9,646 nt of DNA, taken from NCBI GenBank assembly GCA_012517025.1, contig JAAYVT010000251.1, forward strand, positions 1-9,646, read 5' to 3'. Positions 1-6,299 of this stretch are shown in pieces. Every line of letters begins with the position of its first letter. Positions within the stretch are counted from its first letter, which is position 1. The stretch is from Phyllobacteriaceae bacterium (lineage in GTDB: Bacteria; Pseudomonadota; Alphaproteobacteria; Rhizobiales; Ancalomicrobiaceae). Below the pieces are notes generated by a model, which was given only the letters and a program-made list of their open reading frames with translations, was not told where the DNA came from and ran no database searches. A program made the translations under genes and the position numbers.

Positions 1-657
1 CGCACCGCCTGGGTGCGGCTTTCCGACGGCACGGTCAAGGAGTTCCCGCACGACAAGGCGGTCGGCGGCGTCGCCTTCCTGCCGAAGGGGCTGAGGCTCG
101 CCACGGCGACCACCGACAAGGCGATCCTGCACTGGGTGACCGCCGAAGGCGCGCCGGTCGACATGCCGTGGAAGGGCGCCCACACCGGCATCACCACTTC
201 GCCGGACGGCCGCTTCCTGGTCACCACGATGCAGGAGCCGGCGCTGCACGGCTGGCGCATCGACGACATGAAGCACATGCGGATGACCGGCTATCCGCTC
301 AAGGTGAAGTCGATCTCGTGGTCGGCGAAGGGGCGGTTCCTGGCCACCGCGGGCGCCAACGCCGCGATCCTGTGGCCGTTCCTGTCCAAGGACGGGCCGA
401 TGGGCAAGGCGCCGCTGGAGCTCGGCGCGCGCGACCGCATCGTCTCGGCGGTCGCCTGCCACCCGACCGAGGACGTGGTGGCGATCGGCTGGGACGACGG
501 CATGATCCTGGCCTGCCGCTTCGGCGACGGGGCGGAGGTGCTGCTGCGTCAGGGCGACGGCTCGCCGATCACCGCGCTCGCCTGGGACGCGGCCGGTGTG
601 AGGATCGCCTTCGGCTCGGAACGGGGCAGCGGCGGGATCGTCGACATCCGCAAGTGA
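1..657 (+). CDS. WD40-repeat beta-propeller protein, 3' part (5' end outside window)
   Basis: The reading frame is open from base 1, so the true start lies upstream; the GTG at base 13 is internal to the open frame and not a convincing start. The visible 218 residues hold about five repeats of the WD40 kind, each with a hydrophobic strand, a small turn (such as SPDGRFL or SAKGRFLATAG) and a strand ending near W: cores begin around GVAFLPKG, GITTSPDG, SISWSAKG, AVACHPTE and ALAWDAAG. The protein ends neatly in a final blade (GGIVDIRK), as expected if the propeller closes at the C-terminus. No signal peptide or catalytic domain is visible in this part. WD40 propellers are scaffolds for protein contacts, and no specific partner can be read from the sequence. 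From memory, Hyphomicrobiales often carry such a gene next to CobW-type GTPase or zinc-uptake genes; those would lie upstream, out of view. It is convergent with the membrane-protein gene at 769-1275. Confidence 0.85.
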   Translation, partial: RTAWVRLSDGTVKEFPHDKAVGGVAFLPKGLRLATATTDKAILHWVTAEGAPVDMPWKGAHTGITTSPDGRFLVTTMQEPALHGWRIDDMKHMRMTGYPLKVKSISWSAKGRFLATAGANAAILWPFLSKDGPMGKAPLELGARDRIVSAVACHPTEDVVAIGWDDGMILACRFGDGAEVLLRQGDGSPITALAWDAAGVRIAFGSERGSGGIVDIRK

Positions 658-667
658 CGCACGCCCG

Positions 668-695
668 GCGAAGTTCGGACAGGTCCGAACTTCGC
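668..695. terminator. Perfect inverted repeat between convergent genes, possible bidirectional terminator
   Basis: Two perfectly complementary 13-base arms, GCGAAGTTCGGAC (668-680) and GTCCGAACTTCGC (683-695), are separated by only two bases, AG. The hairpin sits 10 bp after the WD40 stop codon and 73 bp beyond the stop of the opposing membrane-protein gene, the expected place for a shared terminator. There is no clear T-run on either strand, so termination would be of the weak or T-less type. A dimeric-regulator binding site is the alternative. Confidence 0.5.
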
Positions 696-768
696 GAGCG
701 TCGTGACCGTTTCGTCGTCGTGTGCGCCGCGTCGGACGAGAATGATTTCTCGGCTCGGGACAGCGGGC

Positions 769-1275
769 TCACCAGGGCCGCGGGTCGGGCTCGGGCGGCG
801 GCACCAGGCCGAGGATCGCCCCGGCGAAGAGCGCGGCGAGGGTGCAACCGATCGGCGACAGGGTGAGGTTGCCGAGCAGCGGCCAACCGTAGTCGAGGCC
901 GGAGAGCACGAAGGTCGCCGCCATCACCGCATAGGAGAGGCCGCCCCACAGCGGCTTCAGGGTGCGCCAAGCGGAGGCGTCGCCCCAGGTCGATTCGGCG
1001 GCGCCGAGCAACGCCGCTCCGGGAATGTTGAGCACCAGGAAGAGGATCAGGCCGGCGGGGAAGTCGATCAGCATGCCGATCAGCGGCGGCGACTCGCGAT
1101 AGAAGGCGACCAGACGGCGCAGCGCGATGGCGAGATCGGGGACGGCATAGGCGACGACGTCGGGCAGGCGGAAGGCGGTGATCAGCGACTCGCCGTGGCC
1201 GCGCGCCAGCGCCCATACGGTCGCCACCAGCGCCGCGATCGCCGCCGCCACGACATGTCCCGCCAGACCTCTCAT
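769..1275 (-). CDS. Hypothetical integral membrane protein, about four membrane segments
   Basis: I do not recognise this 168-residue protein. It is strongly hydrophobic, with likely membrane segments at about residues 5-25, 66-91, 111-131 and 139-159, and a proline-rich, charged C-terminal tail (PPPEPDPRPW). The linker between segments 1 and 2 (about residues 26-65) is amphipathic and carries the short basic patch ALRRLVAFYRE. The start is the ATG at 1273-1275, preceded by GAGGGA about 6 nt upstream on the minus strand, a reasonable ribosome binding site. The gene lies 114 bp downstream of the chemoreceptor on the same strand, with a hairpin between them, so it may be a separate unit or a weak read-through partner. 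Role unknown; no transporter or enzyme signature is visible. Confidence 0.7.
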   Translation of the reverse strand: MRGLAGHVVAAAIAALVATVWALARGHGESLITAFRLPDVVAYAVPDLAIALRRLVAFYRESPPLIGMLIDFPAGLILFLVLNIPGAALLGAAESTWGDASAWRTLKPLWGGLSYAVMAATFVLSGLDYGWPLLGNLTLSPIGCTLAALFAGAILGLVPPPEPDPRPW

Positions 1276-1344
1276 TCGACATCCCTCATGACCCGATCGG
1301 GGATCCTATCGGACAGGCATTTCCATCGCGTTTACGGGCGGGGG

Positions 1345-1365
1345 GCGTCGGGGCATTTCCGACGC
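1345..1365 (-). terminator. Weak hairpin after the chemoreceptor gene
   Basis: A 7-bp perfect stem, GCGTCGG (1345-1351) with CCGACGC (1359-1365), closes a 7-base loop 25 bp downstream of the MCP stop codon on the minus strand. It is followed by C-rich sequence and not a T-run, so it may only slow polymerase or protect the 3' end. The 114-bp gap also contains the ribosome binding site of the membrane-protein gene at about 1282-1287. Confidence 0.35.
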
Positions 1366-1389
1366 GGGACCCCGCTTCGCCGCCACCGG

Positions 1390-3066
1390 TCAGGCCGCGG
1401 CGATGGTCTTCAAGAAGGCGTCGACGCGACCGCGCAGGTCGGCGGAGCGGCGGTCGAGCGCCTCGGCGAGGCCGAGCAGGCTCTCGGCGCTGCGCGAGGT
1501 CTCGCCCATGGCGCCGTCGACTTCGCGGATGTTGGCGTCGACGTCGCGCGTCGCGGAGGCGGCGAAGTTGACGTTGCGGGCGATCTCGGTGGTGGAGGCG
1601 CTCTGCTCCTCGATCGCGGCGGCGACCGACATGGTCAGGCCGTCGATGGTGCGGATGGTCGAACGGATCTCCTCGATCGCGTCGACCGAGGCGCGGGTGG
1701 TGGTCTGCATCTCGACGATCTGGGCGGAGATTTCCTCGGTCGCCTTGGCGGTCTGGTCGGCGAGCGCCTTGACCTCGCTCGCCACCACCGCGAAGCCGCG
1801 GCCGCTCTCGCCGGCGCGCGCCGCCTCGATGGTGGCGTTGAGGGCGAGGAGGTTGGTCTGCTCGGCGATCGAGCGGATCAGGCCGACGACGTCGCCGATC
1901 TTCTGGGCCGAGCCGGCGAGCCCCTGCACGGCGGAGGACGAGCGCTCGGCGGTCGCCACGGCGGCGCGGGCGGTGTTGGTGGCGTCGGTGACGCGACCGT
2001 TGATCTCGGCGACCGAGGCGGAGAGTTCTTCAGCGGCGGCGGCGACGGTCTGGACGTTGCCGGCGGCGCGGTCCGAGGCGCCGGCGACGTCGCGGGTGCG
2101 CGCGCCGGCGTCGTGGGTGGCGTCGATCTGGCGGCGGGCGGCGCCGGCGAGGGTCTGGACGGCCTGCGTCAATTCGCCGGTCAGGTCGCGGATCTCGGCG
2201 TCGAAGACGGCGATCGCGGCGTCGACCTTGCCCTGGCGCTCGGCGCGGGCGCGGCCTTCGACGGTGAGGTCGGCCTGCATCGTCTGCGACCGTTCCACCG
2301 TCGCGCGGAATTCGGAAACGGCGTGGGCGATCGCGCCGATCTCGTCGCCGCGTTCGAGCTCGGGAACGTCGACGGCGGTGTGGCCGGCGGAGACTTCCTT
2401 CATCACGCCGACGAGGCGGGCGATCGGACGGGTGACGTCGGCGCGCACGCGCCAGAAGCCGACGAGGCCAACCAGCAGCGAGACGCCGACGAGCGCGCCG
2501 ACCGCCATGCGAGACCGCTCGGCGAGATTGTCGCGGAGGGTGGAGGCGGCCGCGGCCTGATCCGCCAGTCCGGTGGCGAGCGCCTCGAGGTCCTTGTTGA
2601 GGGCGCTGCGGACGGAGCGGTTGGCGTCGTTGTCGCCGTATTCACGCGCGGCGAGGAAGCCGACCTCCCGCCCGCGCCGGACGAGCTCCAGACGGAAGGT
2701 GCGGAATTGGGCGACCCGGTCGGCGAGGGTGTCGAAGCGTCCGCGCAGCGCGGGGGCGACGTCCCGGCTCCAGTCGTTCATCTCGCGCGTCATGCGATCG
2801 AGATTGGCGATCATGCCGACCGCGTATTTGTCGAGCTTCTTGGGATCTTCCGACATGTAGACGCCGCGGCTGTCCATCACGACGGCATAGATCAACCCGT
2901 TGATCCGCTCGACGTAGGCTTGACCGAGGAAGGCGCGACGCATCTCGTCGCCGGCCTCGCGCTGCGCCGCCTGCGTCCACAGACCGACCACCCCGACGAT
3001 CACCGAGACGAGGACGGTCATCGCGAAGAGGACGGCGAGCTTGGCGGCGATCGACGTGTTGCGCAT
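1390..3066 (-). CDS. Methyl-accepting chemotaxis protein, membrane-bound, with HAMP domain
   Basis: A complete 558-residue chemoreceptor. TM1 spans about residues 10-30 and is followed by a mostly helical periplasmic sensor region (31-187) that resembles a four-helix-bundle sensor. TM2 is at about 188-207, then HAMP (about 208-260, with the DVTRPIARL entry and the ELERGDEIGAIAHAV second helix), and a long cytoplasmic coiled coil with the MCP signalling hairpin at about 395-435 (IAEQTNLLALNATIEAARAG, then GRGFAVVASEVKALA). This tip contacts CheA and CheW. The C-terminus (DAFLKTIAAA) is of the alphaproteobacterial type, with no obvious CheR/CheB-binding pentapeptide. I chose the ATG at 3064-3066 because GGGGGAA (3073-3079) lies 6 nt upstream and the protein then begins MRNTSIAAKL directly before TM1. 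A longer frame reaches 3144 but adds 26 residues of non-membrane sequence with no good ribosome binding site. The ligand cannot be deduced. It sits just downstream of the polyamine cluster terminator, so it is probably transcribed from its own promoter in 3067-3177. Confidence 0.95.
   Translation of the reverse strand: MRNTSIAAKLAVLFAMTVLVSVIVGVVGLWTQAAQREAGDEMRRAFLGQAYVERINGLIYAVVMDSRGVYMSEDPKKLDKYAVGMIANLDRMTREMNDWSRDVAPALRGRFDTLADRVAQFRTFRLELVRRGREVGFLAAREYGDNDANRSVRSALNKDLEALATGLADQAAAASTLRDNLAERSRMAVGALVGVSLLVGLVGFWRVRADVTRPIARLVGVMKEVSAGHTAVDVPELERGDEIGAIAHAVSEFRATVERSQTMQADLTVEGRARAERQGKVDAAIAVFDAEIRDLTGELTQAVQTLAGAARRQIDATHDAGARTRDVAGASDRAAGNVQTVAAAAEELSASVAEINGRVTDATNTARAAVATAERSSSAVQGLAGSAQKIGDVVGLIRSIAEQTNLLALNATIEAARAGESGRGFAVVASEVKALADQTAKATEEISAQIVEMQTTTRASVDAIEEIRSTIRTIDGLTMSVAAAIEEQSASTTEIARNVNFAASATRDVDANIREVDGAMGETSRSAESLLGLAEALDRRSADLRGRVDAFLKTIAAA
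1802..1848. repeat. Direct repeat copy A, inside the MCP signalling hairpin
   Basis: These 47 bases are identical, in the same orientation, to 9555-9601 in the second MCP gene. They encode the most conserved part of the receptor tip (around NATIEAARAGESGRG). Identity also covers third codon positions. The mismatches start immediately at both ends (G against C at 1801/9554 and at 1849/9602). Confidence 0.9.
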
Positions 3067-3177
3067 GGGCGGTTCCCCCGAATCTTTCGGCGAAGGATCC
3101 CCCGGCTCGGTAAAGAAAGCGTTCTGAAGCGCTCGCGACTTCAAAATGCCGCGACGTCACGTGGTGTTTTCACGATG

Positions 3178-3204
3178 AAAAACCCGGAGGCGAGCCTCCG
3201 GGTT
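3178..3204 (-). terminator. Rho-independent terminator of homospermidine synthase
   Basis: On the minus strand, 28 bp after the hss stop codon, an 11-bp perfect stem (AACCCGGAGGC with GCCTCCGGGTT, arms 3194-3204 and 3181-3191) closes a tiny loop and runs straight into five Ts and a C (3178-3182, partly within the stem base). This is the clearest intrinsic terminator in the window and marks the end of the polyamine cluster. It also insulates the chemoreceptor gene that starts at 3066. Confidence 0.9.
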
Positions 3205-3232
3205 CGATCTTCCCTCACGCGTGATCTCGTGC

Positions 3233-4663
3233 TCAGTGCACGAGAACATTGCGGAACGACCACGGATCTGCGGTATCCAGGTCTTCGGGAAAGAGACCGG
3301 GCCGATCGGTGACCGGCGTCCAGTCGGTGTACCGGCCGACGACCGGGCCGAGGTAGGGGGTTTGGACCTCGAGGCAGCGCGCGTGATCCATCTCGTCGGC
3401 CTCGACGATGCCGGCCTCCGGGTTCTCGAGCGCCCACACCATGCCGGCGAGCACGGCGGAGGAGACCTGCAGACCGGTGGCGTTCTGGTAGGGGGCGAGC
3501 ACGCGGGTCTCCTCGATGGAGAGCTGCGAACCGTACCAATAGGCGTTCTTGGCGTGGCCGTAGAGCAGGACGCCGAGCTCGTCGACGCCGTCGACGATTT
3601 CGTGCTCGTCGAGGATGTGGTTCTTCGGCTGCTTCTTGCCGCCGGCGCCGAACATCTCGTGCAGCGACAGCACCGCGTCGCCGGCCGGATGATAGGCGTA
3701 GTGGCAGGTCGGGCGGTACTCCGGCGCGTCGGGTGAGCCGACGGTGTAGTAGTCGGCGATCGAGATCGACTCGTTGTGGGTGACCAGGAAGCCGAACTGG
3801 GCGCCGGGGGTCGGGCACCAGGTGCGCACGCGGGTGTCGGCGCCGGGCTGGAGCAGGTAGATCGCCGCCTTGCAGCCCTTCTCATGGGTGCGGGCGTTCG
3901 CCGGCATCCAGGTCTCGGCGGTGCCCCAGCCGAGCTCGGCCGGCTGCTGCCCCTCGGAGACGAAGCCCTCGACCGACCAGGTGTTGACGAACACGTTCAT
4001 CGGCTTGGGGTTCTTCGAGCGCTGGGTGTCGCGTTCGGCGATGTGGACGCCCTTGACGCCGAGGCTCTGCATCAGCTTCGCCCAGCCCTCGCGGGTGGTC
4101 GGCGTCGCGACTTCCACGCCGGTGTCCTTCGCGATGTTGAGGAGCGCGGCCTTGACGAACCACGACACCATGCCGGGATTGGCGCCGCAGCAGGAGACGG
4201 CGGTCGGACCACCGGGGCGCGCCGCCTTCTCGGCGCGCACGGTCTCGCGCAGCGCATAGTTGGAGCGGTCGGCGGTGGTCGCCTTGTCGTCGAAATAGAA
4301 GCCGAGCCACGGCTCGACGACGGTGTCGACGTAGAGGGCGCCGAGCTCGCGGGCGAACTTCATCAGGTCGAGCGAGCCGGTGTCGACCGACAGGTTGACG
4401 ATGAAGGCGCGGCCGTCGCCGTTCTTCACGAAGGGGGTGAGGAGGTCGCGGTAGTTGTCCTTGGTCACCGCCTGATGGACGAAGGCGTAACCGCGCTCGT
4501 CGACCAGCGCGCGGTCGGCGTCGGAGGGGTCGATCACCACGAGGCGGGACTTGTCGAATTTGAAATGGCGCTCGATCAGGGGAAGCGTGCCGCGGCCGAT
4601 CGAGCCGAAGCCGATCATCACGATGGGGCCGGTGATTTCGCCGTAGATCGGCCATGTCTTCAT
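3233..4663 (-). CDS. hss: Homospermidine synthase (EC 2.5.1.44)
   Basis: A 476-residue, full-length, cytoplasmic NAD+-dependent enzyme that condenses two putrescines (or putrescine with the aminobutyl group of spermidine) to sym-homospermidine, releasing ammonia or diaminopropane. The N-terminal Rossmann nucleotide site is plain: GFGSIG at residues 18-23 after strand PIVMI, and a VIDPSD strand end near 43-48. Residues I remember as lining the active site of the Blastochloris viridis enzyme fall at the same numbers here: Asp94, Glu117 (VVEPWLG), Asn162-Pro163 (CGANPGMVSWF), Glu210, Trp229 (NTWSVEGF), Glu237, His296 and Glu298. This is strong support for the assignment and against saccharopine dehydrogenase or carboxynorspermidine synthase relatives. 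The start is the ATG at 4661-4663, with AAGGAG (4673-4678) 9 nt upstream. It is the last gene of the polyamine cluster, ends before a strong terminator, and has its own candidate promoter and palindrome in the 156-bp gap upstream. Confidence 0.97.
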   Translation of the reverse strand: MKTWPIYGEITGPIVMIGFGSIGRGTLPLIERHFKFDKSRLVVIDPSDADRALVDERGYAFVHQAVTKDNYRDLLTPFVKNGDGRAFIVNLSVDTGSLDLMKFARELGALYVDTVVEPWLGFYFDDKATTADRSNYALRETVRAEKAARPGGPTAVSCCGANPGMVSWFVKAALLNIAKDTGVEVATPTTREGWAKLMQSLGVKGVHIAERDTQRSKNPKPMNVFVNTWSVEGFVSEGQQPAELGWGTAETWMPANARTHEKGCKAAIYLLQPGADTRVRTWCPTPGAQFGFLVTHNESISIADYYTVGSPDAPEYRPTCHYAYHPAGDAVLSLHEMFGAGGKKQPKNHILDEHEIVDGVDELGVLLYGHAKNAYWYGSQLSIEETRVLAPYQNATGLQVSSAVLAGMVWALENPEAGIVEADEMDHARCLEVQTPYLGPVVGRYTDWTPVTDRPGLFPEDLDTADPWSFRNVLVH

Positions 4664-4736
4664 TCGTTTCCACTCCTTGGTGCCGCCGCGACCGGGGCGG
4701 CCGGACGGTGGGGGAGGCCGCCGGACGGGGCCTCGG

Positions 4737-4754
4737 GTTTCGTGATCACAAAAC
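4737..4754. promoter_or_regulatory. Operator-like palindrome in front of hss
   Basis: GTTTCGTGATCACAAAAC is an 18-bp palindrome with 8 of 9 pairs matching; only the C/A pair at 4741/4750 fails. It is far more AT-rich than its surroundings and overlaps the candidate -10 element and start point of the hss promoter, where a repressor dimer would block transcription. It does not match a family consensus I can name with confidence; it has some likeness to CRP/FNR-type half-sites (GTGA...TCAC) but with no spacer between them. Confidence 0.45.
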
Positions 4755-4776
4755 AGGGAGGATCGGCGCGGGTCAA
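4748..4776 (-). promoter_or_regulatory. Candidate promoter of hss
   Basis: On the minus strand TTGACC (4771-4776, five of six matches to the -35 consensus) is followed after 17 bp by TTTTGT (4748-4753, a poor -10 with three of six matches). A transcript would begin near 4741, about 78 nt before the hss ATG. A second TTGACC occurs at 4818-4823 across the stop codon of the upstream gene, but it has no acceptable -10. Confidence 0.4.
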
Positions 4777-4819
4777 CGAGAATCCGCGTCGCAGGACCGT
4801 CATCTCGGTCGGACGCCGG

Positions 4820-5293
4820 TCAATCCTCCTCCTCGGGGGCTCTGCCGGCGACGATCGCGGCGATGCGGGCGGCGCCGAAGCCGTCGGAAGGGTCGATCTC
4901 GGCGGCCTTGGCGAGGGCGGCGAGCCCGTCGTCGATCTCGCCGGTGCGCGCCTTGCACCAGCCCCAGGCGACCAGCGACTGGACCAGGAAGCGCTGCGGT
5001 TTCGGATAGCCGGTGCAATCGACCGAGCCGGGGGTGAGGCGCCGCCAGTCCTCGGGCAGGCCGAGGGCGCGGGCGCCGTCGCGGACGCACCAGGCGGCGT
5101 GCGGCGCGGCCTCGGCGAGACGGTTGGCGTAGAAATAGAACTTGTAGGCGCCCATGCGGACGTCGCGATCGTTCGGCGCGACTTGGAGGGCGGCGAGCAC
5201 GGCGGCTTCCGAGCGCTCCGGCTCGCTGCGGGCGGCGCGCGCACCCTCGAGCAGATCGAAGGGATCGGGCGGGGTGTCGAGATCGACGGTCAC
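4820..5293 (-). CDS. Hypothetical small TPR-like protein within the polyamine cluster
   Basis: A 157-residue, probably cytoplasmic protein with no signal peptide or membrane segment. Its helical pattern resembles tetratricopeptide repeats: EAAVLAALQVAPNDRDVRMG (about 29-48), then KFYFYANRLAEAAPHAAWCV (about 51-70), and a more typical C-terminal unit, SLVAWGWCKARTGEIDDGLA (about 106-125) followed by LAKAAEIDPSDGFGAARIAA. The centre holds a less usual EDWRRLTPGSVDCTGYPKP stretch, and the tail is acidic (APEEED). I chose the GTG at 5291-5293 because GAGGA lies 7 nt upstream. A longer frame from the GTG at 5398 would add 35 Arg-rich residues and has no convincing ribosome binding site. I do not know a function. 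Its position between the acetyltransferase and hss on the same strand suggests an accessory or scaffold role in the pathway, which is inference only. Confidence 0.7.
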   Translation of the reverse strand: MTVDLDTPPDPFDLLEGARAARSEPERSEAAVLAALQVAPNDRDVRMGAYKFYFYANRLAEAAPHAAWCVRDGARALGLPEDWRRLTPGSVDCTGYPKPQRFLVQSLVAWGWCKARTGEIDDGLAALAKAAEIDPSDGFGAARIAAIVAGRAPEEED

Positions 5294-5421
5294 GGCGATG
5301 TCCTCGGGCGTTCGGTTCGCGACACGGGACGCGACATCTCCGTCGCGGAACGCCTCTCGTCCCTCGTGTGATCGAGGTCGATGCAGGAGCGATGCCACGG
5401 GAGGACGGCGCGGAGAGTTCG

Positions 5422-5538
5422 CGCCCCACGGCTCGACGTCTCGCCGTCTTCACGACGGAGAGCCGGGGCGGCCGCATGAGCAGCGGCGCCGGACCGGCCG
5501 GGTCGACGGGTGGTCGACCGAGACGGAGCCGTGGGGCG
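5422..5538. repeat. Long interrupted inverted repeat in the 290-bp gap between the GNAT and TPR-like genes
   Basis: The gap 5294-5583 has no credible gene. Its most striking content is a 13-bp perfect pairing, CGCCCCACGGCTC (5422-5434) with GAGCCGTGGGGCG (5526-5538), extended inward by a second helix GTCTCG (5438-5443) with CGAGAC (5519-5524). Inside are two smaller hairpins: CCGTC/GACGG near 5444-5454, and GGTCGAC (5501-5507) with GTCGACC (5513-5519), the latter sharing one base with the outer helix. The folded RNA would be a branched structure of about 117 nt. Nearer the GNAT stop is another stem, CGCGCC (5547-5552) with GGCGCG (5558-5563), and a run of nine Gs (5566-5574). No T-run follows any of these on the minus strand. 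Confidence 0.55.
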
Positions 5539-5583
5539 GAGACCCGCGCGCCGCGCAGGCGCGACGGGGGGGGGAGGGAGACC

Positions 5584-6147
5584 TCAGGCGACGCGGGCGG
5601 CGGCGGTGAGGGCACCGGTCGCCACGACCGGGCCGCGTGCCTCGGCGAGGGCGCCGTCCTGGAGCTCGAGCGCCAGGAAGCGGTCGCGATCGACCGGGCC
5701 GGGCAGATCGAGGCCGAGGGTGAGGGCGGGCGAGAAGCCGAAGCGGACGTAATAGGGCGCGTCGCCGACCAGCACGATCGAGCGATGGCCGAACCGCTTC
5801 GCCCGGCCGATCGCCGCGCGCATCAACGCCGCCCCGAGGCCGAGCGAGCGGGCCGCCGCGTCGACGGCGATCGGGCCGAGCATCAGGCTCGCGCCGGCCG
5901 CGCCCGCCTCGACGTGCCACAGCCGCACCGTGCCGATCAGACGGCCGGCGCGATCCTCGGCGACCAGGGCCAGACCCTCGGCGGGGCGACGATCCTCGCG
6001 CAGACGCTCGCAGGTCTTGGCGAAGCGGGTCGGGCCGAAGGCGGCGTCGAGCAACGCCTCGCGCGCGGCGACGTCGCGGACGCGCTCGTCGCGGATGCGG
6101 AAGGCGGGGGTGGGCAGGGCGGCGAGACGGGGGCGAATCGCGTTCAT
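5584..6147 (-). CDS. GNAT-family N-acetyltransferase (YhbS-like)
   Basis: A 187-residue cytoplasmic protein with the GNAT fold. It would transfer an acetyl group from acetyl-CoA to an amine. Motif A is visible as the strand LMLGPIAVD (about 88-96) followed by the acetyl-CoA pyrophosphate loop RSLGLGAALMRAAI (100-113, fitting R-x-x-G-x-G/A). The later element SIVLVGDAPYYVRFGFSPA (123-141) is typical of the COG3153/YhbS subgroup. The N-terminal part carries the usual E-x-x-L-L-D-x-A-F-G helix (about 30-38). The start is the ATG at 6145-6147 with GAGGA (6157-6161) 9 nt upstream; the frame stays open much further upstream, but that stretch is an out-of-frame shadow of the decarboxylase gene. From memory, a GNAT gene between ornithine decarboxylase and hss is a recurrent arrangement in Hyphomicrobiales. 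A polyamine could be its substrate, but YhbS-like proteins are also found on tRNA, peptide and small-molecule substrates. Confidence 0.88.
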   Translation of the reverse strand: MNAIRPRLAALPTPAFRIRDERVRDVAAREALLDAAFGPTRFAKTCERLREDRRPAEGLALVAEDRAGRLIGTVRLWHVEAGAAGASLMLGPIAVDAAARSLGLGAALMRAAIGRAKRFGHRSIVLVGDAPYYVRFGFSPALTLGLDLPGPVDRDRFLALELQDGALAEARGPVVATGALTAAARVA

Positions 6148-6228
6148 CGGTCGAGGTCCTCGGGGATCGAGAGGGACGACGACCCTCGTGCCGGAAACGG
6201 GTCCGGCCGGTCGGGAGCGGCTGTACGG

Positions 6229-6256
6229 GAGAAGCGCGGGGGAGAGGTCCCCCGCG
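6229..6256 (-). terminator. Second of two tandem terminator-like hairpins after the decarboxylase gene
   Basis: A 9-bp perfect stem, CGCGGGGGA (6235-6243) with TCCCCCGCG (6248-6256), has a 4-base loop. On the minus strand it is followed by CTTCTCCCG, a weak T-tract. It closely resembles the hairpin at 6266-6293. Confidence 0.5.
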
Positions 6257-6265
6257 AGGCTCGAG

Positions 6266-6293
6266 AAAAGCGCGGTGGCGAGGCCTCCGCGGG
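6266..6293 (-). terminator. First tandem terminator-like hairpin after the decarboxylase gene
   Basis: Read on the minus strand just after the decarboxylase stop codon: CGCGG, A, GGC, loop CTC, GCC, A, CCGCG (6271-6291), then CTTTTCTC. That is an 8-bp stem with one A-A mismatch and a short T-tract, so a plausible intrinsic terminator or attenuator. It would reduce read-through into the GNAT gene 152 bp downstream. An alternative pairing of GAGGC with GCCTC around 6257-6287 overlaps it. Confidence 0.55.
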
Positions 6294-6299
6294 CGATCC

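Noticed and set aside
3067..3144. 26-residue N-terminal extension of the MCP
   Set aside because: The ATG at 3066 has GGGGGAA at ideal spacing and leads straight into the first membrane segment; the extension is not membrane-like.
703..3312. 869-codon plus-strand open frame
   Set aside because: It runs antisense across the membrane-protein and MCP genes; its translation is Gly/Asp/Arg-rich low-complexity sequence typical of antisense frames in GC-rich DNA, while the minus strand holds a full, recognisable chemoreceptor.
3776..5371. 531-codon plus-strand open frame
   Set aside because: Antisense shadow of homospermidine synthase and the TPR-like gene, with no domain signal or sensible start.
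5294..5398. N-terminal extension of the TPR-like protein to the GTG at 5398
   Set aside because: The added 35 residues are polar and Arg-rich with no ribosome binding site in front; the GTG at 5293 has GAGGA 7 nt upstream.
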